This document shows positions 17,170-27,400 of a stretch of DNA of 64,000 bases, one piece after another. Position 1 is the first letter of the stretch; each line of letters starts with the position of its first letter. The position numbers were made by a program, and so were the translations under genes. Origin of the DNA: Chitinophaga silvisoli (GTDB taxonomy: Bacteria > Bacteroidota > Bacteroidia > Chitinophagales > Chitinophagaceae); assembly GCF_003412465.1 (NCBI RefSeq), contig NZ_QTJV01000009.1:1-64000 (forward strand), written 5' to 3'. The notes beneath the pieces were generated by a model. That model was not told the origin of the DNA and made no database searches. It saw only the letters and a program-made list of their open reading frames with translations.

Positions 17170-18287
17170 TATGTAATGGATTTCTTTTTCAGCCATGCCC
17201 GTATGGGTTCATCATACAGCTTAAGACAGGCATAGCCCACAAGAATGGAAACGACGAAGGTGATCAGTCCATAGCCAATGGCCTGTGAGGGCGCAGCTCC
17301 CCTGTTGTCGTATACCCATCCTGTGTAAATGTAAATAAATGGGTAATGGGTGATGTAAATTGGGTATGAGATGTCACCCAGGAATTTGCAGATCTTATTT
17401 TCTTTTATACTGTGGGTCTGTCCACCAGCACCGAGGTAAACGATCAGGGGAAACACACATATTATAGCCAGTGCTTCGTATAAACCATTTGCCCACAGGT
17501 GCTCAGCACCTCCTATTCTAGGCATAAATAAAACGATGGCCAGTAAGAGACTTGCCCAGAAGAACGCGTTTTTAATACGTACCGGCCGGGTCACCCTGGC
17601 TAACAATAAACCACCGAAGAAAGGAAACATCATCCTGGTAAAACCAATCTTAATCTGCTCAGGCGTCAGGGACCAGCCGCCAATGATATCGCCTGATTTG
17701 CTGGTAATCGTGTAATGCATTAACGCAGCAGCAGAAAGGACGACCAACGCAGTCAATAATCCCTTTGAAAATTTGCGGATCCCTAATCCGTATAATATGT
17801 TCGCAATGTACTCGTAGAACAATGACCAACCCGGGCCATCCAGCGGATGCAATTCCTGCCAGCCCCTGATGTCCATAGATACAGGCACAGGCAGCAGTGT
17901 AAAGCCTACAAGCATGGTCAGCAGTACTTTCCATACAGGCACCGTATGAATCTGGGGGAATAAAGCAGGTGAATCGCTGAAATAAAAACAGGCAGCACCA
18001 ATGATCATACCCATAATCACCATCGGCTGCAGTCTTTCAAGACGGCGGCGGAAGAAACTGCCAACCGTCATCTTATGCCAGCGGTCGTCGTAAGCATAGG
18101 AAATCACATACCCCGACAGCAGGAAGAAGAAGTCAACGGCCAGGTATCCATGGTTAATAATCTGCGTGAGATGACTAGTGGCATGGGCTTCAAAAATGTG
18201 AAAGGTGACTACGATTAAGGCGGCTACACCTCTTAAACCATCCAGGATCTGGTAGTGTGGCTTGGATGGGAGAACATTTACATTCAT
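17169..18287 (-). CDS. Acyltransferase family 3 membrane protein
   Basis: A 372-residue polytopic inner-membrane protein with about 10 helices. The family start motif HYQILDGLRGVAALIVVTFH is at residues 11-30, with DFFFLLSGYVISYAYD after it and RRRLERLQP at the first loop. The family (PF01757) moves acyl groups, often acetyl, onto extracytoplasmic sugars or lipids. The ATG at 18287 fits the family start better than the one at 18338. The last base of its stop codon is shared with the ATG of the PARG-like gene. A paralogue with the same opening motif is transcribed divergently from 18500. Confidence 0.88.
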   Translation of the reverse strand: MNVNVLPSKPHYQILDGLRGVAALIVVTFHIFEAHATSHLTQIINHGYLAVDFFFLLSGYVISYAYDDRWHKMTVGSFFRRRLERLQPMVIMGMIIGAACFYFSDSPALFPQIHTVPVWKVLLTMLVGFTLLPVPVSMDIRGWQELHPLDGPGWSLFYEYIANILYGLGIRKFSKGLLTALVVLSAAALMHYTITSKSGDIIGGWSLTPEQIKIGFTRMMFPFFGGLLLARVTRPVRIKNAFFWASLLLAIVLFMPRIGGAEHLWANGLYEALAIICVFPLIVYLGAGGQTHSIKENKICKFLGDISYPIYITHYPFIYIYTGWVYDNRGAAPSQAIGYGLITFVVSILVGYACLKLYDEPIRAWLKKKSIT

Positions 18288-18499
18288 AACGGATTCAGAT
18301 AAAAGTACAGTAAGGTAATAATTTTGGGATAAAAACAAAGGGCATACAAATCATTTATTCTGCAAATAGATAGCATATTATTTTAAAACCTGCGGCAAAG
18401 TACTGCGATTCAGGTGACCTTTTAAATGAAACCAATGCATTTACCGGCCGCAAATTTATAATTTGTATTTGTAATCCTGGATGATTATTTTCAGCAGCT

Positions 18500-19567
18500 A
18501 TGAAAGAGGACTTACTGAAATCAAAGCAGCATTATGAAATCCTGGATGGTTTGAGAGGTGTAGCCGCTATTGCCGTGGTGTCATTTCATTTTATGGAGAT
18601 CGTTTATACACCTGATAAAAACTTTATCAGCCACGGATTCCTCGCCGTTGATTTCTTCTTTTGCCTGAGTGGATTTGTGATTGCATATGCGTATGATAAT
18701 CGTATAGGCAACATGGGAATGAAGGAGTTCTTCCTCTCCAGGATCATACGTTTGCATCCCCTGGTGGTGCTGGGTACTGTATTGGGACTGATCAGTTTTA
18801 TCTGGGATCCCTTTATGGCACTGCCTGCTGCGTACGGGCCGGGCAAGCTGACACTGCTGTTCCTGTGTGGTATCCTGATGATCCCCTACCCCGTGGTGGC
18901 TGAGCGTTGGTATAACCTGTTCAACCTGAATGCGCCATCCTGGTCCCTGTTCTGGGAGTATGTGGCAAATATCGTGTATGGACTACTGTTGTGGAAACTG
19001 AGCAGAAGAGTACTTTTGCTGCTCCTGCTGATTGCCGCGGCGGTATTATGCTATGTAAGTTATACTGTCGGCAACCTTTTAGGTGGCTGGAGCGGTGAAA
19101 CCTTCTGGCAGGGCGGTGCCCGTATTTCATATAGCTTCCTGGCAGGTATGCTGGTGTATAGGTACCAGCTGGTGATAAAAAATAAACTAGGTTTTATAGG
19201 TCTTTCGATCCTCTTACTGGCAGCCTTGCTTATGCCGGCCACGAAGTGGAACTGGATCACAGAACTGCTGGCTGTAGTACTGTATTTCCCCGTCCTTATT
19301 ATGCTGGGAGCAGGTGCAGGACTGCATTCGGCCGCCAGGGGATTATGCAATTTCCTGGGCCGGCTCTCCTACCCTTTGTACATGACGCATTATATGGTCA
19401 TGTTTGCCTTCGCAAATTATTACAATAAATACAAGCCGGATACCCCTCATCTTGTCATGATTGTTTTAGCTGGATTGCTGGCGCTGATTGGGTTTGCGTA
19501 CCTGGTAATGACCGTATTCGATACCCCCGTAAGAAAATATTTAACCAAACTACGAAATAATTCGTAG
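18500..19567 (+). CDS. Acyltransferase family 3 membrane protein (paralogue)
   Basis: A 355-residue polytopic membrane protein that opens with HYEILDGLRGVAAIAVVSFH and DFFFCLSGFVIAYAYDNR, and has RIIRLHPLVVLG and a C-terminal SYPLYMTHYMVMFAF helix. It resembles the divergent gene ending at 17169 in length and motifs, so the two are probably duplicates facing away from each other across a 212-bp spacer (18288-18499). It is followed after 6 bp by a secreted beta-lactamase-like hydrolase. An inverted repeat covers its last codons and stop. Confidence 0.88.
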   Translation: MKEDLLKSKQHYEILDGLRGVAAIAVVSFHFMEIVYTPDKNFISHGFLAVDFFFCLSGFVIAYAYDNRIGNMGMKEFFLSRIIRLHPLVVLGTVLGLISFIWDPFMALPAAYGPGKLTLLFLCGILMIPYPVVAERWYNLFNLNAPSWSLFWEYVANIVYGLLLWKLSRRVLLLLLLIAAAVLCYVSYTVGNLLGGWSGETFWQGGARISYSFLAGMLVYRYQLVIKNKLGFIGLSILLLAALLMPATKWNWITELLAVVLYFPVLIMLGAGAGLHSAARGLCNFLGRLSYPLYMTHYMVMFAFANYYNKYKPDTPHLVMIVLAGLLALIGFAYLVMTVFDTPVRKYLTKLRNNS

Positions 19568-19573
19568 TTTGGT
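19544..19573 (+). promoter_or_regulatory. Hairpin spanning acyltransferase stop and hydrolase start
   Basis: Perfect 13-bp arms ACCAAACTACGAA (19544-19556) and TTCGTAGTTTGGT (19561-19573) around the loop ATAA. The left arm lies in the last codons of the acyltransferase, the right arm contains its TAG stop and ends on the base before the hydrolase ATG. A translating ribosome would open it, so it suits translational coupling; as a terminator it lacks a U-tract. Confidence 0.7.
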
Positions 19574-20980
19574 ATGATGAGAACGATTTCATTGTTAATA
19601 CTGTGCCTGGTGGCACAGATGCCCGCTATCGCCCAGTTAGATACCACGTTTTTTTATGGCAGTGTGTTGGCTGCCCGTTCCGGACATATAATTTTTCAGC
19701 AAAGCCATGGATTTGCTGATATTGAAGCAGGGATCCCCAATAGTCCCCAAACGAATTTCGAACTGGCTTCTTTGTCAAAAGTATTTACGGCAGTAGCTGT
19801 CATGCAACTGGCCGAAAAGTCCTATATCAGGCTGGATGATCCTGTCAACAAGTACCTGGAAGACTTCCCCTACGCAGGGATTACCATCCGGCAATTACTC
19901 TCTCATACAAGTGGATTACCTGATTTTGAAATATTTGACAAGGCATACCAGGCGCAACCCGATCGTGTGTTTACAAAGGAGGATATTATACCTGCACTGA
20001 AAGCATGGGGGCCATTGAAATTGCAACCTGGCGGGCAATGGAGTTATAGCAGTCCCGGTATGGGTTTGCTCGCCCTGATCGTGGAGAAAGTAAGTCACAT
20101 TTCATTCCAGGAATACCTGGCAAAGCAAATCTTCAAACCGGCAGGTATGAAGCATACTTATCTCCATTATGTCAAAGATAGTACACGCGCAAAGGCGTAT
20201 AGTCATCCCTATTACTTTTCCGTTGAGTATGAGAACAGTGATACCGTACCGCGTAACCAGCAGTTCCTGCATGAGTCGGGAGGCGTGGAGGGACCGGGAC
20301 TGGTGGTGAGCAGCATTAATGATCTATATGCTTTTGACAAAGCCCTGTTTTCAGGGAAATTGCTGCGCAATACAGATACAATGTTTACGCCCGTACGACT
20401 GGCCAATGGTGAGCTTGCGATGGCAGGAAAGAATAATTTTGGATTAGGCTGGTTCCTCGTACCTGGCAGTAATATCGTCATGCATTCAGGATATAAGCCC
20501 GGTACAAATACAATCCTGCTGCATGACCTGAAGGCAAATGCCACCGTAATCATACTTGACAATGGGAATAGTGGCGGCATCACGCAGTCAGGACTCTACC
20601 TGATGCGCACCTTGTTGTCAGCGCCGGCAGCCGGATTGAAAGCCGCGATTATCTTCCCTTTTGGCAGGGATCTGGTCACCCATGGTATAGATCATGCCAC
20701 CCTGCTGCTGGGAAATATGCTGGCAGATACGGTGCACTATACACAGGTAGTGAGAGACTGGATTGCGATGGGGTATGAGTTGTATCGGACGGGACATCTG
20801 CAGGAATCACTGGCCACTTTCCGGGTAGGACATCTGCTCTATCCCAATAATGATTTTCTGTGCATGCTGTATGGAGATGCAATCGCTAAAAATGGGGATC
20901 CGCTCACGGCACGGGAGCTGTACCAAAAGGCATTGCTGTTGAATCCTTCCAACAAAGAAGTGGCGGAGCGGTTAAAATGA
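19574..20980 (+). CDS. Secreted class C beta-lactamase-like serine hydrolase with C-terminal TPR
   Basis: A 468-residue protein with a signal peptide (about residues 1-21, ending AIAQ). The beta-lactamase/esterase fold has the SxxK motif at Ser66-Lys69 (ELASLSKVFTAVAV), the Tyr of the YxN-like motif at Tyr158 (WSYSSPGMG) and an HxG motif near residue 304 (VMHSGYKPGTN). The C-terminal 70 or so residues (ATFRVGHLLYPNN, ARELYQKALLLNPSN) form one or two TPR helices. Such proteins are esterases, peptidases or DD-peptidase relatives, not necessarily antibiotic resistance enzymes. It is coupled to the acyltransferase upstream. Its last 9 bp overlap the convergent barrel gene. Confidence 0.87.
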   Translation: MMRTISLLILCLVAQMPAIAQLDTTFFYGSVLAARSGHIIFQQSHGFADIEAGIPNSPQTNFELASLSKVFTAVAVMQLAEKSYIRLDDPVNKYLEDFPYAGITIRQLLSHTSGLPDFEIFDKAYQAQPDRVFTKEDIIPALKAWGPLKLQPGGQWSYSSPGMGLLALIVEKVSHISFQEYLAKQIFKPAGMKHTYLHYVKDSTRAKAYSHPYYFSVEYENSDTVPRNQQFLHESGGVEGPGLVVSSINDLYAFDKALFSGKLLRNTDTMFTPVRLANGELAMAGKNNFGLGWFLVPGSNIVMHSGYKPGTNTILLHDLKANATVIILDNGNSGGITQSGLYLMRTLLSAPAAGLKAAIIFPFGRDLVTHGIDHATLLLGNMLADTVHYTQVVRDWIAMGYELYRTGHLQESLATFRVGHLLYPNNDFLCMLYGDAIAKNGDPLTARELYQKALLLNPSNKEVAERLK

Positions 20981-22444
20981 ATAAGAATAATTCATAGTAC
21001 CGGTCCACTCTGTAACCCGCCCTTTGTGCAGGTAAAGTAAGGAACTGCCCAGCTGGTGTTTCTTCCCCCCGGGCGCATAACCCAGTGTTAGTCCGGTGTT
21101 GAAGAGACTGGATTGAGTATAGGCTACTTTAGTAACATTGTAGGTGGCTGATAATGCAGCTTTGCAGGTCTTATCAAAAAACTGCTTGCTGATATTGATA
21201 TTAGGTCCGAAGAATGCTGTACTTAATCCTGTAGCGGTATTATAGTAATAATTGAATGCACTGGTAAATGATAAATTTTGCTTTATTAATAAATAAGTAT
21301 AGCCCAGATTAGCAGTAAAAAAACTACTGAGCTGATCACTGGCATCACTTTGATCACTGGCGTGCTGGAAAGAACTGCTCAGGGTAATGGCACTGCGATT
21401 GATGCGGTACATCAGCATGGAATTATAACTTGTATTTACCTGGTAATAATCCAGGGTATCCAGTGGACGAGTAAAATATGGATCGGCTAAGGGGCGTACA
21501 CGGGTGAAGGTACTGAAGTTTGAATAGCCGGCACTTAGCAACCAATGTTCATTGGGAGTCATGCTTGTATTGAAATTCGCCACCCAGCGGCGGGTATCGC
21601 TCATTTTGGCATGGTTTAAATTATTAACCTGCATACCGGCATTAGCTGTCAGGGATATTTTTCCTTTGAAGAGTTGCAACGCAGGAGCAATGGTGATATT
21701 ACGCATATCGTTCACAACCGAATAGGCACCTAAGGTAGTGTAATCAGGTGCGATGCGTTCATAGCGGAGCTGCAGGGAATAAGTATTGCCGGTGTACCCG
21801 ATGCCTGTCTGGATGGCATCGTAGTGAAGATGATTTAAAAACGAAATTGAATAGGATGCATCTGCAAAAATGCGTTTGCTGATGCGTTGTTTTATGGCAA
21901 ATGCGGCCGTTTGATTGTAATAAGTGGGATCCTTTGCGGTGAATAGCGCTATACTATAACTATTTCCATTGTGTTCATAGCCAAGTTTTGTCCCATATCC
22001 TTTCCTGTTTACATTTTTCAGGAGTGTGCCATACATGGCTGCAATGCGCCATTTGCCGGGACTTAGCTCCACTCCTGCTCCATTGAATACATGCCCTGCC
22101 AGGGTGTAATCGGAGAACTGCATACTGCTGCTGCCCAGGTATAATTTTGCCCATTTATAAGATGGGGCAAAACGGTATTGATTGAAGGGCTGGGAATACC
22201 TGGCTCCCTGGTTACTGTAACTAAAAGAAAAAGGCATGTTGTAGCCAAAGAGCTGCATGTTGATATTGCCATTCAGGTACCATGCCAGCGGGTCACGGCG
22301 TTGTTCCATTCCATAGGCTTTGTAGGCAGTGGTGCTGGTATTGATACTGCCATTCATAGTAATGCCTTTTTTAATGCCCAGCTGGTCGATAGCCTGGGCC
22401 GGGGCTTGCTGCACAAACAGGAGGGTGAAGATTACGTATTTCAT
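20972..22444 (-). CDS. Putative outer-membrane beta-barrel protein
   Basis: A 490-residue protein with a short signal peptide (MKYVIFTLLFVQQAPAQA) and many alternating amphipathic strands rich in Tyr, Asn and Ser (for example YSLQLRYERIAPDYTTLGAY). It ends in Tyr-Ser-Tyr-Ser-Phe, the aromatic C-terminus expected of outer-membrane barrels. I recognise no named family. It is the last gene of a run on the minus strand, starting 3 bp after the fibronectin-III gene, and overlaps the convergent hydrolase gene by 9 bp. It may anchor or export the two upstream secreted proteins, but this is inference from context. Confidence 0.65.
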   Translation of the reverse strand: MKYVIFTLLFVQQAPAQAIDQLGIKKGITMNGSINTSTTAYKAYGMEQRRDPLAWYLNGNINMQLFGYNMPFSFSYSNQGARYSQPFNQYRFAPSYKWAKLYLGSSSMQFSDYTLAGHVFNGAGVELSPGKWRIAAMYGTLLKNVNRKGYGTKLGYEHNGNSYSIALFTAKDPTYYNQTAAFAIKQRISKRIFADASYSISFLNHLHYDAIQTGIGYTGNTYSLQLRYERIAPDYTTLGAYSVVNDMRNITIAPALQLFKGKISLTANAGMQVNNLNHAKMSDTRRWVANFNTSMTPNEHWLLSAGYSNFSTFTRVRPLADPYFTRPLDTLDYYQVNTSYNSMLMYRINRSAITLSSSFQHASDQSDASDQLSSFFTANLGYTYLLIKQNLSFTSAFNYYYNTATGLSTAFFGPNINISKQFFDKTCKAALSATYNVTKVAYTQSSLFNTGLTLGYAPGGKKHQLGSSLLYLHKGRVTEWTGTMNYSYSF

Positions 22445-22447
22445 AGT

Positions 22448-24397
22448 TTAATAGATTACTTCAATTACCCTGCTCATGGTGGACTTTACATCCCCATGTA
22501 GTACGGCGCTGATTTTATATTTATATACATTGCCCGGGAAGAGGAGACTGTCTGTAAATTCATTGACGGTGCCCGGCTGGGTAGTATACAGGGTAAACAA
22601 ATCATTATTCTTCGCCCGGTAGATGCGATATTGCTTTACACCGGGGAGCAGGTATGCCCAGTGTAATACGATGCGGTTATTTTGTTTTTCCGCCCTCCAG
22701 GTGGAGATGGGTGTACGGCTGCCTGATTCAAAATAGACATCGCTGCTGGTTTCGATGGCTTTATTCCCTGCATCATCCCGGGTAATGAGTTCATAGTAGT
22801 AAGTGTTACCTTGCCGGACAGCGGTGTCAATGAAAGCGCTGATTAATTGGGTGCTATCCCAGCTGGCTACCTGTAGTGGAATGCTGTCTTTTGTATTAAT
22901 CCTGTACAGGGCATATTGAATAGCATCTTCACTCGTGCTGTTATACCAGTTCAGGCGGATAGCGGTATCTGTGCTAATGACCCGGGTGAATAAAGCTGCG
23001 GACGGAGGAATTGTATCCGGTCTTTTTAATAGAACAGGGAGCGAATAGGGTGAAGTATTGTAGTTTTTATCTACAGCAATTATTTTAAAATAAATGCGGG
23101 GACTAAGTGTATGTAAAGTAATAGTATCAGCAAATGAAGGAATATTAATTATCGTCTTTGTTACTTCTACAAATTCTTCTCTTAGGCTGTTAGCCCGGAA
23201 TACACGGTAGCCAAGCAAATCAGGTTCCGTATTCGCATGCCAGGACAAGGTAACAATACCTGCAGAATCTACACTCCCTTTTAATGCAGTTGGGCTGGCC
23301 GGGCCTATCGTATCTATCAGTTGGGCAAAGTAAGGAAATGATAAAATCTCCTGCCCTTGTTTTGTAATTCCTTTAATCCGGTAATAATTTGCAGCAGCAG
23401 GATTTTGGTCTGTATAAGCATATAGGATTTTATTATAAGTAGCAATAGGAAGAAATGGACCTTTGCTGTTGTTGGCTCTTGTAATAATGATCCTGGATAA
23501 TTGATTGCGCAAATCTCCCGGTAGGAGCCAGCGGATCTCAATGCTTTGATTATCCTTTACGATGATGGTATCCAGTACAGGCCTGTCGCTTAGCTCCTGA
23601 ATGCCCATCGCAGTGATTGTTTCAGAGTAAGGACCATATTCTCCGAATGGGGTAATTCCTTTGATCCGGTAGAAATACCTATGCTCATTTTCGGGTAAGG
23701 TATCTTTAAATTGAGCGGAAACTACCGGCAGTACTGAAATAGCCTGGAAGTCCTTTCCATTTGCAGATCGCTCTACAATGTAAGCTGTATAGCTATCTTT
23801 TCGCCATGCCAGTGTGGCTGTCTTATCAGCACTGATGATGGTCAGTTCACGGGGTTTATGCAACAGCCTGGGTACCGCAACGACTACAGCGGTATCGATC
23901 AGCATATTCTTTGCCTGCCGCGCCAGCGAAATGCGGTAGATGTAACGCTGACCTTCCTTAATGTTCCTATCCTCAAAATACAAACCCGCACTCTTTGCTG
24001 CAGGAATGGACAGATCGCAGGATAACAATGCCATAGCCATTCTCCATTCGTGCTTATTTTTGGTGTCGTAGAAGGATCCAAAACCTTTTTCTGCTACCGG
24101 GTTTTCTCCGTAAATGACCTCCGCTACAATAGCCACCCGTTCATTATTGGCATCCATTTCAGCCAAAGGAATGGGTTGAATGGGTTGGGGAGTCAATAAG
24201 GTGGCTTTTTTTTCGCCAGGGGTAAGGCGCTCTATAGTATAACCATACCTGATCCCTAATGACCATCCTACAATACTGGAGGGTGCCCATCGTAACCTGA
24301 TTAAGCCAGGCTTTACATCTGCCACAGCAGCGATATGGTGGTCCTGTGCTACTACCAGGTGACAATAACACAGTAAAAACAACAAGATACGGTACAT
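22448..24397 (-). CDS. Secreted protein with about six fibronectin type III domains
   Basis: From the ATG at 24397 the protein has 649 residues, beginning with a signal peptide (MYRILLFLLCYCHLVVAQ). An upstream ATG at 24472 would overlap the previous gene. About six fibronectin-III-like modules follow, seen as recurring Trp strands and Tyr-x-Ile/Val-x-Arg patterns (SIEIRWLLPGD, TLSWHANTEPDLLGYRVFRA, AIRLNWYNST, RIVLHWAYLLPGVKQYRIYR). No catalytic domain is seen. It starts 4 bp after the 1333-residue gene and ends 3 bp before the barrel gene, so the three are almost certainly one operon. It may bridge the other two at the cell surface. Confidence 0.75.
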   Translation of the reverse strand: MYRILLFLLCYCHLVVAQDHHIAAVADVKPGLIRLRWAPSSIVGWSLGIRYGYTIERLTPGEKKATLLTPQPIQPIPLAEMDANNERVAIVAEVIYGENPVAEKGFGSFYDTKNKHEWRMAMALLSCDLSIPAAKSAGLYFEDRNIKEGQRYIYRISLARQAKNMLIDTAVVVAVPRLLHKPRELTIISADKTATLAWRKDSYTAYIVERSANGKDFQAISVLPVVSAQFKDTLPENEHRYFYRIKGITPFGEYGPYSETITAMGIQELSDRPVLDTIIVKDNQSIEIRWLLPGDLRNQLSRIIITRANNSKGPFLPIATYNKILYAYTDQNPAAANYYRIKGITKQGQEILSFPYFAQLIDTIGPASPTALKGSVDSAGIVTLSWHANTEPDLLGYRVFRANSLREEFVEVTKTIINIPSFADTITLHTLSPRIYFKIIAVDKNYNTSPYSLPVLLKRPDTIPPSAALFTRVISTDTAIRLNWYNSTSEDAIQYALYRINTKDSIPLQVASWDSTQLISAFIDTAVRQGNTYYYELITRDDAGNKAIETSSDVYFESGSRTPISTWRAEKQNNRIVLHWAYLLPGVKQYRIYRAKNNDLFTLYTTQPGTVNEFTDSLLFPGNVYKYKISAVLHGDVKSTMSRVIEVIY

Positions 24398-24401
24398 GGA
24401 A

Positions 24402-27400
24402 TTATAGTTTGTAAAAAATGCTTTTGGTAATAGATGAGGTGATATGGTTTGTGCCCGGTAAGCGGTAAGCAAGATCTACAGGATAATAAATGTTCCGCTG
24501 CAGATCAGGATACAGGCTACCCAGGAATGGCGATGAAGGATTGAGTTTTGCGGTGCTGTTCAGGAGTTCATGGTAGTCAGTGTTGGCTTCACAGGATACA
24601 TAATAGACCATGCGGGCACGCCCTGCCGTATAATCGTCGTTGGCCAGGTAAACAGCGTCCAGCGGTGGGGTGCTATTTGCATAAATCAACGGTATAATCT
24701 GGGTTTGCAACCAACTGTTATTGGTATTGGCCTTCGCCGACACAAGGTCTTTCAACTCACATTCATCGAAAGTCTCCGGCAGATCCCAGCGCTGGCCAAT
24801 GACACTGATGTAGCCCGTACCTACATCAAAGAAATCTTTCTGATTACTGGCGGCACTCATTTTTTCAACAAAACTGTTATACCTGCTGGTACGGAATCCA
24901 TATGCCAGCAGCTCCTTGCTGATGGCGGCAGTAGCAGTCCCTTTCAGGGTATTTTGGGTAATAGTGGTAGTATCTCCGCTGGCAGTAATGCTGGTATTAC
25001 TACCCGCAATCACATTACCTGTACTTGCCCCTGGTTCTTTTATGATGCTCAGCTTGTAATCCATTTCCTTCATCATGCCTGGGGGAATAGCAAAATTGAG
25101 TTGAGCCATACCTGAGTCATAAGCAAAGGATGTTTTTAAAGACGGCCCCTTGTCAGCATTGAAGTTGAGGCTGACATCGTCAGAGAATAGATAAGGCTGT
25201 CCCCGTTTGAGTTTAATATATCCACCAGGCGATTCCTTTGGAAGAAAATGTGCCTGCCCTTTTACGGGGTATTCATAGGCTACGTTCTCCCATGGAATAT
25301 AATCAGGCGCTGTACCTGTTGTAAAGGTAGCGGACCTGGTTTCATGATCATCCAGCACCTGCCAGTTTGCTCCATTTTTTCTTTCTATATGCACTTTGGC
25401 ATTTACATTCAAAATAGTAGTTGCCGGCAGAACATCCCTGAGTTGTAAGGTGGCGGCTGTACCATCACCTGAAATTTCAGTTATTCCTGTAATGATTGTT
25501 TTATCATGCAATAAAGTAATCCCATCCAATTGTACCCTGTAGGTTTCCACTTCATCATAATTATTCAGCATGGCAAATGCCTGGCCTACAGGAATATTGA
25601 AGGCCACCTGCGGTGCAGCAAATACACTCACTTCGCCGGATTGATGTGCCGGGCTGATATCATTGATAATTGCCAGGTCCAGCTCCTTTGCATCGGTCAA
25701 CTCACATTGCGATCCCAATTCAACTTTGATATTCGCGGTACCATGTACCATTCCTCCTAATACGGAATACTTCACGCCCAGCGTGCCTTTCATCCAGGCG
25801 GGATTAGGCATCTTTGCCTGTAACAATACAGCTGCCGCCAGCCTGGCAATCGGAAACCCGCGTTTCTTGCCGAAGACTTTCACCCGCATCCCTAATTCCC
25901 CGTTCAGATAAGCATAGGCCTGGCCGGAGGCATACCAGCCATTGATCCCAATGATTTCATTACTCCCTTTACAGCGGGCTTCTCCATAATCACGCAGGCA
26001 AATATCAGCACCTGCACCAATATTAAAATCTCCATATACCCCGTAATCAAAACTGAATCCCATGCAGAAATGTGCGCCAAAAGCCAGACCGGCTCCGTTT
26101 TTGAGCGGGAACTCCATCGTGTTATAATCACCAAGTACATCACTCACTTCTTTCGGCAAAGGTGGCATGTCTTCCACCTGGGAGCCGGTCATAAAATAAG
26201 TCTTCACAGTCGCAAGTCCGGCAATATCCAGGTTAAACATCTGCGAAGGACGACCTATATAAAAGTACCAGCCATCCGGCCCTGTATGCAAGGCACTCTC
26301 CCCGGTACCTTTTATGAAACAATTGATGTAAGTTTTTGCAATCGCATCAAAGGTACCATTCACCTGGTCATAGCGCATTTTCAGGTTGATGCGCACAGGT
26401 GCGCCATCATCATGGGCAGGAGCCTTAAGGGGCAAATGCAATACATATCCGTCTCCATCAAATTGCGCATACCGGAAGGCACCATCTGTACCAAACTGCA
26501 CTTCCAGCGATGCGTTGACATTGACGATCATTTCTTTGACAAGTGCGAGGGATACACCTCCCATAAAACCAAGCCCGGCTTTGCTGGTGGGCGTGTATAA
26601 AAAGATTTCATCCTGGGCCTTCAATCCTCCCTGTTCATCGACTTTATTCCGGGCAGCATAAGCATCAAAATCAGCAGGTCTTTCCATATGATAGGATAGC
26701 CCACCCATCAACCCAGTGAGATTGAGCATAGGCGGTATCGGTATATTCGTTCCTACGTACGCGTCTACATGGTAATACCTGTAATCATCCTTTGAACCGA
26801 AATAAGCAGTGGCCTTTGCTGCTGGTATTGGCCCGGGCAGACTAAAATTCAAATACCCCCTGAAGCCATTGCCATAAATGGGATGCTTGTCGAACAGCGT
26901 TAGGATGCCATCCATCTTAAATGCCATCACAGCTACGCTGAGATGAATATCACTGATCCTGACCTGGCCATCACTCACTATAAAGGTCGTAGCAGCGCTA
27001 AAACCTTTGTCCGCCGCATTCATAAAATTCATTTTCACATCTGCACCGATAGCGATCTTACCTTCAGCAATGCCCAGGCGGATACTGTCAAATGAAATTG
27101 GGAAAGCAGCCATCTTACTACTGTTGCTGCTCAGGGAGAAAGTACCGCTATGTACATAGGGAGCCTGGGTAGAAAGCACCAGGTCCTGGAAAGCTACCCC
27201 TCCTATATTCAATACGCCTTTGTTAATATTGAGCTTTCCATGCAGGGTAGCTTCGGGCACAAAATCCCTTACATCTATCCTGGAGTTTTGATCTAAGATA
27301 ATTTCACCGGCAAAGCATTCGTACTTCCGGTTGTCTGTTATTGCCAATGCGAAGGAATAATAGGGATTGTCTCCCCGCATATTCACAGCGGCCGTATAGT

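Noticed and set aside
18604..19350. Minus-strand frames of 80 and 96 codons
   Set aside because: Shadows of the acyltransferase gene, which has clear motifs on the plus strand.
19574..20980. Beta-lactam resistance gene
   Set aside because: The class C-like fold with a TPR tail is typical of esterases and peptidases; nothing shows activity on beta-lactams.
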